The translations under genes were made by a program, and so were the position numbers. DNA of 12,514 bases, from positions 1 to 12,514 of the forward strand of contig CAYWKJ010000033.1 of NCBI GenBank assembly GCA_964459205.1, written 5' to 3'. Positions 1 through 7,043 of the stretch are shown here, piece by piece. Source of the DNA: JABJMC01 sp964459205 (GTDB taxonomy: Bacteria > Patescibacteriota > Gracilibacteria > UBA1369 > UBA12473). Position 1 is the stretch's first letter; every line of letters begins with the position of its first letter. The notes beneath the pieces are model-generated. The model worked only from the letters and a program-made list of their open reading frames with translations. It searched no databases and was not told where the DNA came from.

Positions 1-1
1 T

Positions 2-412
2 ACGCAACAGCCCCTCGGAGGTAAAGCACAACATGGTGGACAACGTTTTGGTGAGATGGAAGTTTGGGCGCTCGAAGCTTATGGAGCCGCTCACACTCTA
101 CAAGAAATGCTTACCATTAAATCAGATGACGTTTATGGTCGAGCTAAAGCTTATGAATCTATTGTAAAAGGAGAATCTATCAAAAAACCTCGAACTCCAG
201 AATCCTTTAATGTTCTTACTCGCGAATTACAAAGTCTCTGTCTAAATGTTGAACTTATTGAACGAGACTTAGACAAGGCTGATCTCGAAGAAGAATACAT
301 TGAAAAGGAGGACGAAGAAAAACAGATAGAACTTCGCCCTTCTGAAGGGGAAGCTCCTTTGGTAGATGATAGCAAGAGTCACCCCGAAGCTATCGAAAAA
401 ACTTCTGCTTAA
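2..412 (+). CDS. rpoB: RNA polymerase beta subunit, C-terminal part (5' end outside window)
   Basis: This is the last 136 codons of the RNA polymerase beta subunit. The reading frame is open from base 2, and no start lies in the window. The visible part begins in the highly conserved C-terminal stretch GGKAQHGGQRFGEMEVWALE, followed by AYGAAHTLQEMLTIKSDD and PESFNVLTRELQSLCLNVEL. In the family this region forms the clamp/anchor contact with beta'. After the family core there is a highly acidic tail of about 45 residues, rich in Glu and Asp, ending at TAA. Similar acidic tails occur on Firmicutes beta subunits, so it is not abnormal. The rifampicin-binding region lies upstream and cannot be read. 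An ssb-like gene follows after 35 bases, then rpoC, probably in one transcript. Identification is certain. Confidence 0.98.
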   Translation, partial: TQQPLGGKAQHGGQRFGEMEVWALEAYGAAHTLQEMLTIKSDDVYGRAKAYESIVKGESIKKPRTPESFNVLTRELQSLCLNVELIERDLDKADLEEEYIEKEDEEKQIELRPSEGEAPLVDDSKSHPEAIEKTSA

Positions 413-447
413 TTTATTTATTACTAGTTCTTTAACCTTATAAAAAA

Positions 448-1068
448 ATGCGAAGCGTTAACAAAGTAATTTTAATCGGTAACGTCACCCGCGATCCAGA
501 ACTACGCCAAACCCAAAGTGGTCAAGCTGTATGTACTTCTGATCAACGAAAAAAATCTTCAGCTGAATACCACGAAGTTGTTGCCTGGGCGCAATTAGCT
601 GATATCTGCAGCAAATATGTGCGCAAAGGAAAACTTCTTTATGTTGAGGGTTACTTAAAAACCCGCAGCTGGGATACTCCAGAAGGAATCCGCAAGTTTA
701 AAACCGAAGTTGTTATTCAAGACATGATTATGCTTGAAAAACGTAAAGACGGTGAAAACATGGACAACGAATACGTCGAAACTGCCCATTTTGGTGGATA
801 CGGTGATGATGGCGACGATGGTAATAGTGGTGATAACAATAGTGGCGACGATCAAGCTGCTGAAGAAGAGCCAGCCGCTGAAGAATCCCCTGTTGAAGAA
901 ACATCAGCCGAAGAACCTGCTGCTGAAGAGGCTCCCGCTGAGGAAGCCCCTAAAGAAGAAGAGCCGGCCGAAAAGCCAGCCGCTGAAGAAGCACCAGCTG
1001 AGGAAGACTCGACTGAAGAAGAAAAAAAGAAAGAAGACAGCCTTATCGATGCAGACCTAGGTCTCTAA
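448..1068 (+). CDS. ssb: Single-stranded DNA-binding protein (SSB-like), shortened OB fold, acidic tail
   Basis: The N-terminal about 100 residues match the bacterial SSB family: VNKVILIGNVTRDPELR (4-20), SGQAVC (24-29), AEYHEVVAW (39-47), YVRKGKLLYVEGYLKTRSW (57-75) and the closing strand TEVVIQDMIML. The family binds ssDNA as an OB-fold tetramer in replication and repair. Two things are odd. First, between AVC and AEYH there are only nine residues, where typical SSBs have about twenty; the second OB strand (usual form NFSLAT) is largely missing. Second, the tail (about 117-206) is a Gly/Asp linker followed by Ala-Glu-Glu-Pro low complexity. It ends DADLGL rather than the DDIPF-type tip that recruits partner proteins. 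The gene lies 35 bases after rpoB and 37 before rpoC, in the same direction, so it is probably co-transcribed with both. No SD is visible; ATG 448 is chosen because the SSB homology begins there. Family membership is clear, but function as the replicative SSB is less certain. Confidence 0.88.
   Translation: MRSVNKVILIGNVTRDPELRQTQSGQAVCTSDQRKKSSAEYHEVVAWAQLADICSKYVRKGKLLYVEGYLKTRSWDTPEGIRKFKTEVVIQDMIMLEKRKDGENMDNEYVETAHFGGYGDDGDDGNSGDNNSGDDQAAEEEPAAEESPVEETSAEEPAAEEAPAEEAPKEEEPAEKPAAEEAPAEEDSTEEEKKKEDSLIDADLGL
856..1032 (+). repeat. Low-complexity GCTGAAGAA-type repeat coding the Ala-Glu-Pro tail of the SSB-like protein
   Basis: About 59 codons are imperfect iterations of Ala-(Ala/Pro)-Glu-Glu, with variants of GCTGAAGAA/GCCGAAGAG recurring throughout. 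Codons vary between copies, so the repeat is stronger in protein than in DNA. The product should be a disordered, strongly negative tail. Such tracts can change length by slippage. Confidence 0.8.
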
Positions 1069-1080
1069 ATATTCAATTTC

Positions 1081-1105
1081 CCTCTTTTAATTAATCCTCT
1101 TTTAA
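1081..1105 (+). repeat. Direct repeat CCTCTTTTAA x2 immediately before the rpoC start
   Basis: CCTCTTTTAA occurs at 1081-1090 and again, identical, at 1096-1105, with TTAAT between them. The second copy abuts the rpoC ATG at 1106. The leader is pyrimidine-rich and has no purine-rich SD. It may be a 15-base duplication of the translation-initiation region or a regulatory element; its function is not known. Confidence 0.75.
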
Positions 1106-4100
1106 ATGTCAAAACCTGCACCTTTAGACTTCAAAGGGATTGCGATTTCCGTCGCCTCACCCGAAGAGATCATGTCTTGGTCTCACGGCGAGGTTAAAAA
1201 ACCGGAAACAATCAACTATCGCACCCAAAAACCAGAAAGAGACGGTCTTTTCTGTGAAAAGATCTTCGGTCCCACCAAAAACTGGGAATGTTACTGTGGA
1301 AAATATAAACGCATTCGTTACAAAGGCGTTATTTGTGAAAAATGTGGCGTTGAAGTTACTCGCTCCATTGTACGTCGTGAACGCATGGGGCACATCAAAT
1401 TAGCGGTTCCTGTAACCCACATCTGGTTCCTTCGCTCTACTCCTAGTCGTATCGGACTTCTTTTAAATCTTCCGGTGAAAACTATTGAGCAAGTTGTTTA
1501 CTTTGCTGCTTATATTGTCACGCATGTCGAAGAAAAATCTAAAGAAGAAACTCTTGAGCAACTTAAGGAAGAATTCAAAACTTACAAGAAAAAAATCCAA
1601 AAAGAGCACAAAGCTAAACTCGAAACAGCCAAAAATGATGACGAAAAAACTAAAGTTGAGCAAGAATTAGCTTTTGAACTCGAGGAACTCACTTCTAAAC
1701 ACAGTACTGCCCGCGACGAACTTAACACTCTTAAGGCAGGAAACGTTCTAAGTGAACTTTCATATCGTGATATGTCTATGAAATTTGGTCATGTCTTTAA
1801 GGCTGGCACCGGTGCAGAGGCCATCCGCGACGTGGTTAAAAGCATGGACTTAAAAGAAGAATCTGAAAGCCTTCGCGAACAACTCAAAAAAGCTAGCGGA
1901 CAAAAAGCTAAAAAACTTACTAAACGTCTTAAGTTTGTCGGTAGCCTTAAAAAGGCTGACATTAGCCCTGAATGGATGGTTCTTACTGTTCTTCCGGTGA
2001 TTCCGCCAGACCTTAGACCAATGGTGCAATTAGATGGAGGGCGCTTTGCTGCATCTGACTTAAATGACCTTTACCGTCGTGTTATTAACCGTAATAACCG
2101 TCTTAAACGCTTGATGTCCATTGGCGCTCCTGAGGTTATTTGCCGTAATGAAAAACGTATGCTCCAAGAAGCGGTTGATGCGCTTCTTAATAATAGTGCA
2201 CGCCAAAGCCGAACTGTATTCAACACTGGCGACAAACGCAAACTTCGCTCACTTTCTGACATGCTCAAGGGTAAGCAAGGACGATTCCGCCAAAACCTAC
2301 TTGGTAAACGTGTTGATTACTCTGGTCGTTCCGTAATTGTGATTGGGCCAAAACTCAAGCTACACCAGTGTGGCCTACCTAAATCAATGGCCTTGGAACT
2401 TTTCAAACCATTTGTAATTGGACAACTGATCAAGGATGGATACGCGCACAATATCAAAAACGCAGAACGTTTAATTACTTCTAGCAAACGTGAAGTTTGG
2501 GATATTTTAGAAAGAATTACAAAAGATCATTATGTACTTCTAAACCGTGCTCCTACCCTTCACCGTCTTGGTATTCAAGCCTTCCAACCAGTACTTGTGG
2601 AAGGTAAAGCTATTATGGTGCACCCACTTGTTTGTGCCGCGTTTAACGCTGACTTTGATGGAGACCAAATGGCGGTTCATGTGCCTCTTTCTAAAAGAGC
2701 ACAAGACGAGGCTGCTAATCTTATGCTTTCTCGTAAAAACCTTCTCAAACCATCTGGTGGTGACCCAATTGTTAATCCAACTCAAGACATGGTACTTGGT
2801 TGTTATTTCCTTACTCAATCACACCCTGACAAAAAGGGTGAAGGTATGGTTTTCGCCAATCTAGACGAAGCTTTAGTGGCTTACCAACTTGGACACGTCC
2901 ACATTCAAGCCGTTATTAAAACTCGCGTAAATGGTGAAATTATCGAAACTTCTATTGGACGCATGATTTTCAATAATCTTCTTCCAGAAGGAATGGAATA
3001 CCTTAATAAAGCCATGACTAAAAAGGAGCTACTTAATGCCATTGCACGTTGTTACAACGAATTTGGTGAAGAAAAAACTGCAATCCTAGCCGATGACATT
3101 AAAAAAGTTGGTTTTGAATATGCAACTATTTCTGGTCTTTCAATTAGCGCTTCTGACATGGTTGTCCCGGAAGAAAAGCACAAAATCGTAAACGAAGCTT
3201 CTGATGTTATCAAAAAGATCAATAATCAATACTGGAAAGGATTAGTTACTGACCGGGAACGTTATGAACATACAATTAAGATTTGGTCTCAAGCTAAATC
3301 TGATATTGCTAAAACCATGATCAAGAACTTTGACCCAGAAAACGATATTTTCTACACCATTGACTCTGGTGCTCGTGGTAACTGGGGACAGGTCACACAG
3401 CTTTGTGGGATGAAAGGTTTGGTGGCTAATCCAGCTGGTGAGACCATTGAACTTCCCATCAAATCCAACCTAAAAGAAGGATTTTCGATTCTTGAGTACT
3501 TTATTGCCACGCATGGTGGACGTAAAGGTAAATCTGATACAGCGCTTAAAACTGCGGAAGCTGGTTATCTAACTCGACGTTTAGTTGATGCGGTACAAGA
3601 TGTAGTTATTAAAGAACATGATTGTGGCTCAACTAATGAACACCTAATTACCCGCGAACAAAGTGAACAAATTGGTGAAGACTTTGCCAAACGAATTTAC
3701 GGACGTGTTCTTATTCGTCCAATTTATGAACCAGGCAGCAAAAAGGTAGTTGCTAAAAAACACACTGAAATTGGCCATCAATTAGTGGATCGAATTGAAG
3801 AGCTAGGCATTAGTGAAGTTTATGTGCGTGACGTAATGAACTGCCGCACTTCACGTGGTATTTGCCAGATGTGCTATGGACGTGATCTCGGTACTAATGA
3901 CTCCATTCAAATTGGTACGGCCGTAGGAATTATTGCTGCCCAAAGTATTGGTGAACCTGGTACTCAGCTTACGATGCGTACTTTCCACATGGGTGGTGTA
4001 GCTGAAGGATCTGATATCACACAAGGTTTGACTCGTGTTGAAGAGCTATTTGAAGCTCGTCCACCAAAACAAGCCGCTATTTTAGCTCGACATAAAGGTA

Positions 4101-4906
4101 AGGTTAAAGTTTCCCGTCGTGGTAGTCAGGTTGAAATTTCTGTTATCGCAGATGAAGAAATGGAAAAAACTTACGCCGTTGCAGATGGCATGGAAGTTCA
4201 TGTAAAAGCCAAAGACAAGTTCAAGAAAAAAGAAGTATTAGCCAAAAATCCTGAAAACAAGAGCAATGTTAAGGCTGATGAGGCTGGCACAGTCATCAAG
4301 GTTACTAAAAACGCTATCATCATTAAATCTGATGAAGCGGTTGAAGAAACTTACAAAGTGCCAACCGGACGAACTCCTTTAATTAAAAACAACGAGCTTG
4401 TTACCCCAGGACAGCCACTTACCTCTGGGCATCTAAATCTTCGCGAGTATATGGCTCTTAAGGGCTTAAGCGAAGCGCAACGCTACGTTCTAACCGAAGT
4501 CCAAAGTATTTACGCTGCTCAAGGTCAAAAGATTAAAGATAAGCACATCGAAATCATTATTCGACAAATGTTCTCCAAAATCCGAATTCTTGAATCTAAC
4601 GACTCTACTTTCTTACCTGGTGAAATTATCGACTTCTTGCAATTTGAAGACGTGAACGCCGAGCTTAAAAAGAAAAAGAAGACTCCAGCTACTGGGGAAC
4701 GCTTACTCTTAGGTCTTACTCGTATTTCCCTACAAACCGATTCTTGGCTTTCTGCAGCATCTTTCCAAGAAACAATTCGTGTGTTGGTCGAAGCGGCTAC
4801 CACCCGTAAAATTGATTCTCTACAAGGACTCAAAGAAAACGTTATTATCGGTAAACTTATTCCTGCTGGAGCTACTTTCCGTCGATTCAACCATATTAAA
4901 GAATAA
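1106..4906 (+). CDS. rpoC: RNA polymerase beta' subunit
   Basis: The complete beta' subunit, 1266 residues, is of the compact bacterial type. In order it shows: the N-terminal zinc ribbon with Cys62, Cys64, Cys77 and Cys80 (CYCG...CEKC); a Lys/Glu-rich, coiled-coil-like stretch at about residues 140-210; the clamp-helix region with RRVINRNNRLKRL; the lid/rudder region GKQGRFRQNLLGKRVDYSGRS; the catalytic loop NADFDGDQM, with Asp516, Asp518 and Asp520 as the Mg2+ ligands; and the second zinc site Cys840, Cys913, Cys920 and Cys923. The bridge helix and trigger loop follow, with GEPGTQLTMRTFHMGGVA running into DITQGLTRVEELFEARPPK, with no large trigger-loop insertion. The C terminus has the usual GLKENVIIGKLIPAGA. 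Start 1106 gives the expected N-terminus running into FKGIAISVASPEEI. It lies downstream of rpoB and ssb, probably in one operon. All catalytic and zinc residues are present, so it should be functional. Confidence 0.99.
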   Translation: MSKPAPLDFKGIAISVASPEEIMSWSHGEVKKPETINYRTQKPERDGLFCEKIFGPTKNWECYCGKYKRIRYKGVICEKCGVEVTRSIVRRERMGHIKLAVPVTHIWFLRSTPSRIGLLLNLPVKTIEQVVYFAAYIVTHVEEKSKEETLEQLKEEFKTYKKKIQKEHKAKLETAKNDDEKTKVEQELAFELEELTSKHSTARDELNTLKAGNVLSELSYRDMSMKFGHVFKAGTGAEAIRDVVKSMDLKEESESLREQLKKASGQKAKKLTKRLKFVGSLKKADISPEWMVLTVLPVIPPDLRPMVQLDGGRFAASDLNDLYRRVINRNNRLKRLMSIGAPEVICRNEKRMLQEAVDALLNNSARQSRTVFNTGDKRKLRSLSDMLKGKQGRFRQNLLGKRVDYSGRSVIVIGPKLKLHQCGLPKSMALELFKPFVIGQLIKDGYAHNIKNAERLITSSKREVWDILERITKDHYVLLNRAPTLHRLGIQAFQPVLVEGKAIMVHPLVCAAFNADFDGDQMAVHVPLSKRAQDEAANLMLSRKNLLKPSGGDPIVNPTQDMVLGCYFLTQSHPDKKGEGMVFANLDEALVAYQLGHVHIQAVIKTRVNGEIIETSIGRMIFNNLLPEGMEYLNKAMTKKELLNAIARCYNEFGEEKTAILADDIKKVGFEYATISGLSISASDMVVPEEKHKIVNEASDVIKKINNQYWKGLVTDRERYEHTIKIWSQAKSDIAKTMIKNFDPENDIFYTIDSGARGNWGQVTQLCGMKGLVANPAGETIELPIKSNLKEGFSILEYFIATHGGRKGKSDTALKTAEAGYLTRRLVDAVQDVVIKEHDCGSTNEHLITREQSEQIGEDFAKRIYGRVLIRPIYEPGSKKVVAKKHTEIGHQLVDRIEELGISEVYVRDVMNCRTSRGICQMCYGRDLGTNDSIQIGTAVGIIAAQSIGEPGTQLTMRTFHMGGVAEGSDITQGLTRVEELFEARPPKQAAILARHKGKVKVSRRGSQVEISVIADEEMEKTYAVADGMEVHVKAKDKFKKKEVLAKNPENKSNVKADEAGTVIKVTKNAIIIKSDEAVEETYKVPTGRTPLIKNNELVTPGQPLTSGHLNLREYMALKGLSEAQRYVLTEVQSIYAAQGQKIKDKHIEIIIRQMFSKIRILESNDSTFLPGEIIDFLQFEDVNAELKKKKKTPATGERLLLGLTRISLQTDSWLSAASFQETIRVLVEAATTRKIDSLQGLKENVIIGKLIPAGATFRRFNHIKE

Positions 4907-4912
4907 AAAGGT

Positions 4913-4941
4913 TTGCATTCTTCTTTAAAATTGGTTAAAGT
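4913..4941 (+). promoter_or_regulatory. Candidate sigma70-type promoter for rpsL
   Basis: TTGCAT at 4913-4918 and TAAAGT at 4936-4941 are separated by 17 bases, in the gap between rpoC and rpsL. The -35 hexamer is identical to the one in the better tuf promoter. The -10 matches the consensus at four of six positions. Read-through from rpoC is equally possible, since no terminator is visible after rpoC. Confidence 0.4.
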
Positions 4942-4969
4942 CCCTCCGCATATTAAATTTTTCAATCTT

Positions 4970-5383
4970 ATGCCAACGATCAATCAACTTATCCGGAAAC
5001 CTCGCAAATCTCCTAAGAAAAAGAGCAAGTCTCCGGCTATGCAACGAATTTTTAATACTCTTAAAAACCGTTCAAGCAAACTAAGCTGCCCGCAAAAACG
5101 AGGCGTTTGTGTAAAGGTAACAACTATGACACCTAAGAAACCAAACTCTGCGTTACGTAAAATCGCTCGTGTACGCCTTACTAATGGACTAGAGGTTAAT
5201 GCCTACATCCCTGGTGAAGGACATAATCTTCAAGAACACTCGGTGGTTACAATCCGTGGCGGAAGAGTAAAAGATCTACCTGGTGTACGATATCACATCA
5301 TTCGTGGAACTCTCGATACTCAAGGAGTTGCTGATCGTAAACAATCTCGTTCTGTTTACGGAACTAAAAAACCTAAAAATTAA
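4970..5383 (+). CDS. rpsL: 30S ribosomal protein S12
   Basis: S12 (137 residues) sits at the decoding centre of the small subunit and controls translational accuracy. The sequence opens with the canonical MPTINQLIRK and contains CPQKRGVC, TPKKPNSALRK, GHNLQEHSVV, GGRVKDLPGVRYH and a C-terminal GTKKPK. The length fits the longer S12 form found in Gram-positive bacteria, rather than the 124-residue E. coli form; the extra residues form a basic stretch after the N-terminus. Lysines in TPKKPNS and GGRVKDLPG, the positions where streptomycin-resistance changes usually occur, are the susceptible type. The Asp after that second Lys is the one that is methylthiolated in some bacteria. ATG 4970 is chosen over an upstream in-frame TTG at 4913 because the protein homology begins exactly there. 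rpsG follows 13 bases later. No SD is apparent. Confidence 0.99.
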   Translation: MPTINQLIRKPRKSPKKKSKSPAMQRIFNTLKNRSSKLSCPQKRGVCVKVTTMTPKKPNSALRKIARVRLTNGLEVNAYIPGEGHNLQEHSVVTIRGGRVKDLPGVRYHIIRGTLDTQGVADRKQSRSVYGTKKPKN

Positions 5384-5396
5384 TTATAACTAAGAC

Positions 5397-5852
5397 ATGG
5401 CTCAACGCGTTCACAGACACATTCCACAGGATTCTAATCCCCTTCAAGAAAAGTTTATCAATTATATTATGCTTGATGGGAAAAAAAGTATTGCTCGTCG
5501 AATTTTTAAAGAAGTCTTAGAAGAAATCCGTGGCAAAGGACATAAAAATCCAGAAGGCGTATTTGAAAAAGCCATTGCTAACGTAGAACCTTCTATGGAG
5601 GTTCGCCCTAAACGTATTGGTGGAGCTGTTTATCAAATTCCAATTGAGGTTAAGCCTAAACGCCGCATCATGCTTTCTTTCCGCTGGATCTTAGAAGCAG
5701 CTCGCAAAGACAAAGGTTCATGTGTAGCCAAAAGAATTGCCCGTCAACTACTTGATGCCCACGAAGGAACTGGAAGTGCTGTTAAAAAGAAAGAAGACAC
5801 TCACAAAATGGCCGCCGCTAACAAAGCGTTTGCTCATTACGCGAGGTACTAA
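5397..5852 (+). CDS. rpsG: 30S ribosomal protein S7
   Basis: S7 (151 residues) binds the 3' major domain of 16S rRNA, starts head assembly, and lines the E site. Recognisable segments are KFINYIMLDGKKSIARRIF, the central VEVRPKR-like MEVRPKRIGGAVYQIPIEV, WILEAARKD, and the C-terminal THKMAAANKAFAHYARY. Length is close to the 156 residues usual for Gram-positive S7, without the long C-terminal extension of E. coli K-12. It starts 13 bases after rpsL, as expected for the str operon, so the two are co-transcribed. S7 represses the operon in E. coli; no such target structure could be confirmed here. The next gene on this strand is not fusA but a lipoprotein 1.2 kb away. Confidence 0.99.
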   Translation: MAQRVHRHIPQDSNPLQEKFINYIMLDGKKSIARRIFKEVLEEIRGKGHKNPEGVFEKAIANVEPSMEVRPKRIGGAVYQIPIEVKPKRRIMLSFRWILEAARKDKGSCVAKRIARQLLDAHEGTGSAVKKKEDTHKMAAANKAFAHYARY

Positions 5853-5880
5853 GACTTTGCTTGAAAAGAAAACAGTTACT

Positions 5881-5900
5881 CGATGAAGGCCGATGAGGGC
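5881..5900. repeat. Tandem 10-bp repeat, one mismatch
   Basis: CGATGAAGGC at 5881-5890 is followed directly by CGATGAGGGC at 5891-5900. It lies between the convergent rpsG and the minus-strand membrane gene, and its end runs into the hairpin element next to it. Its meaning is unknown. Confidence 0.6.
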
Positions 5901-5950
5901 TCCTGATTTCTGCACCATGCGCTTACAAACGCATAGCCGACCAGGATCCC
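5897..5950. other. Two-tier hairpin element between convergent genes
   Basis: The outer arms GGGCTCCTG (5897-5905) and CAGGATCCC (5942-5950) pair over eight base pairs with one C/T mismatch. Inside them ATGCG (5917-5921) and CGCAT (5930-5934) pair around an eight-base loop, CTTACAAA. The strands between the two stems are 11 and 7 bases. The structure can form on either strand. It lies where a bidirectional terminator would be expected, but neither strand has a T-run right after the stem, so it is not a typical intrinsic terminator. It could be a structured RNA, a mobile-element end or a REP-like element. Confidence 0.5.
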
Positions 5951-5974
5951 CCTTTCGCAATATGGACCGCCACA

Positions 5975-6361
5975 CTAATCCGACGGCTTTTGCGTAATCG
6001 CCGCTTTTTCAAACCGACGCCTAAGAGCGAACACATCCCGAAACACTCTCAGGGAATAAAAAAACCCTACTACTCCGCCTACTAACACCCCCGGCTTTCC
6101 TCCAAACAGACAAGCAAAAGCCATCACTGTCAGCCACGAATAAACAAAAGGGACTTCATCCCAAAAGGCCTTATTCCGAAACTCCTTCCAACGGAGATAA
6201 TCTCTCCTCGGAATTTCGCCCAATACCAGCAATGAGACAAATAGAGTACTCACCGTCATCCAGAACGGAAGGAGCCACAGAAAGGAGTATTCTTCAAAAA
6301 CCAATTCAATCGCGACACTGCCTCCAACCACGACAACGATACCAATCAACCATTTCATCAT
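5975..6361 (-). CDS. Small membrane protein, four predicted helices, unknown function
   Basis: This 128-residue protein is not recognised. It is hydrophobic, with helices at about 4-22, 27-48, 71-87 and 90-106. A charged loop lies between helices 2 and 3 (PRRDYLRWKEFRNK), and a basic tail (LRRRFEK) ends the protein. I start it at 6361, where the ATG overlaps the TGA of the upstream gene as ATGA, preceded by an AGGAAGAGG SD-like run; a longer in-frame reading to 6481 would overlap the neighbour by over 120 bases. The ATGA overlap implies translational coupling of the two genes. It ends at TAG, whereas all visible + strand stops are TAA. Sample lines in this region count 27-29 G+C per 60, against 21-24 in rpoC, so it may be acquired. 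A small integral membrane pair of host or mobile origin is as much as can be said. Confidence 0.65.
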   Translation of the reverse strand: MMKWLIGIVVVVGGSVAIELVFEEYSFLWLLPFWMTVSTLFVSLLVLGEIPRRDYLRWKEFRNKAFWDEVPFVYSWLTVMAFACLFGGKPGVLVGGVVGFFYSLRVFRDVFALRRRFEKAAITQKPSD

Positions 6362-6756
6362 TCGCCTCTTCCTTTCCTTTTTCGGGTTTGCCCCAAACTC
6401 AAAAGCCTTTTGAACCGAGGCCGCAAAACAAAAACTCCCATCAATGCCCCCAACAGCAAAAAGGTCCATATCCCAACCCATTCACTATTAGAGACTTCTG
6501 CGAAAACCCATATTCCCCGCCCGTAATCAGGTGACACAAAGATCCTGATTAACTCCTGAGTAGATGCCGAAAACTCAGTCCCGTCGAACAAAATCATCAC
6601 ACCTCTACTGAGTAAAATCCATCCAGACATCACCGAAGCCAAAACCCATAGTTCCCGAATCTTCACCTCTCTCTCAATCGGGAGAAACAAAAGCCAAGCA
6701 AAACAACCTCCAGCTACAAGCTTCGCAACAACAAGACACCAATCCCAGACTTCCAC
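6358..6756 (-). CDS. Small membrane protein, three predicted helices, unknown function
   Basis: This 132-residue protein is not recognised. It is the first gene of a two-gene minus-strand unit. Predicted helices lie at about 7-26, 35-57 and 93-111. The segment between helices 2 and 3 is about 35 residues and probably extracytoplasmic. The end is very basic (RPRFKRLLS and RKRKGRGE). The start chosen is GTG at 6756, because the perfect SD GGAGGTGAT sits at 6768-6760, with its GGAGG core seven bases before the GTG. Alternatives in the same frame are GTG 6801, with GAGGAG six bases upstream, and TTG 6858, which would add 34 polar residues. Its TGA stop overlaps the next gene's ATG. Such strong SD sites are not seen before any + strand gene in the window, which together with the base composition suggests a different origin. 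Confidence 0.62.
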   Translation of the reverse strand: MEVWDWCLVVAKLVAGGCFAWLLFLPIEREVKIRELWVLASVMSGWILLSRGVMILFDGTEFSASTQELIRIFVSPDYGRGIWVFAEVSNSEWVGIWTFLLLGALMGVFVLRPRFKRLLSLGQTRKRKGRGE

Positions 6757-6964
6757 TTCATCACCTCCAGTTTCTACCTTATGACACCTTTCAGGTATCA
6801 CTATTTTCTCCTCAAGCGAACTACACTTATGACTAGGCGAAAATAAGCGCCTGCCCAAAAACCTGGCCAGAGCTAAAATCTACCCTGCCACAAGATAATC
6901 CACTTAAGGCTAACTAATTTTCAAAGACCTGGTTCATCCACCCCAGATCTACAAACAGGAGGCC

Positions 6965-6994
6965 ACTGTATCCCAAAAAACCCAAACCTGTCAA
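6965..6994 (-). promoter_or_regulatory. Candidate promoter for the minus-strand membrane pair
   Basis: On the minus strand TTGACA (6994-6989) is a perfect -35. It is followed after 18 bases by TACAGT (6970-6965), four of six matches to the -10. It would give a leader of about 200 bases to the GTG at 6756, or about 100 to the TTG at 6858. Confidence 0.4.
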
Positions 6995-7014
6995 CGCACG
7001 ACCACTCCGTCCGG

Positions 7015-7043
7015 TTGCCCCCTCCTTAAATCTCCTGTAAAAT
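7015..7043 (+). promoter_or_regulatory. Sigma70-type promoter for the lipoprotein gene
   Basis: TTGCCC (7015-7020) and TAAAAT (7038-7043) have a 17-base spacer, 30 bases before the ATG at 7074. The expected transcript start near 7050 leaves a short leader containing AACCTT at 7062-7067. Confidence 0.6.

Noticed and set aside
734..1060. Alternative-frame ORF over the ssb tail (Lys/Leu/Pro-rich)
   Set aside because: It is a shadow of the Ala-Glu-Glu codon repeats, with no start signal or independent features.
4913..4969. TTG start extending S12 by 19 residues
   Set aside because: S12 homology begins exactly at ATG 4970 (MPTINQL), and the upstream stretch overlaps a candidate promoter.
5890..5960. 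Possible tRNA-Val: GCACC...CTTACAA near an inverted repeat resembles a valine anticodon arm
   Set aside because: The stem closes around an eight-base loop, pairing fails if the loop is set to seven, and there is no TTCGA T-arm or matching acceptor stem on either strand.
5748..5975. Minus-strand ORF of 75 codons overlapping the end of rpsG
   Set aside because: It overlaps a certain gene, has no recognisable domain, and its unique part is the structured intergenic element.
6362..6481. Longer N-terminus for the downstream minus-strand membrane protein
   Set aside because: It would overlap the upstream gene by more than 120 bases; the ATGA overlap at 6361 with a purine-rich run before it is a far better start.
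6232..6534. Plus-strand ORF of 100 codons in the membrane-gene region
   Set aside because: It is antisense to both hydrophobic proteins; the minus-strand reading has SD sites, ATGA coupling and membrane helices, while this one is Pro/Gln/Ser-rich without features.
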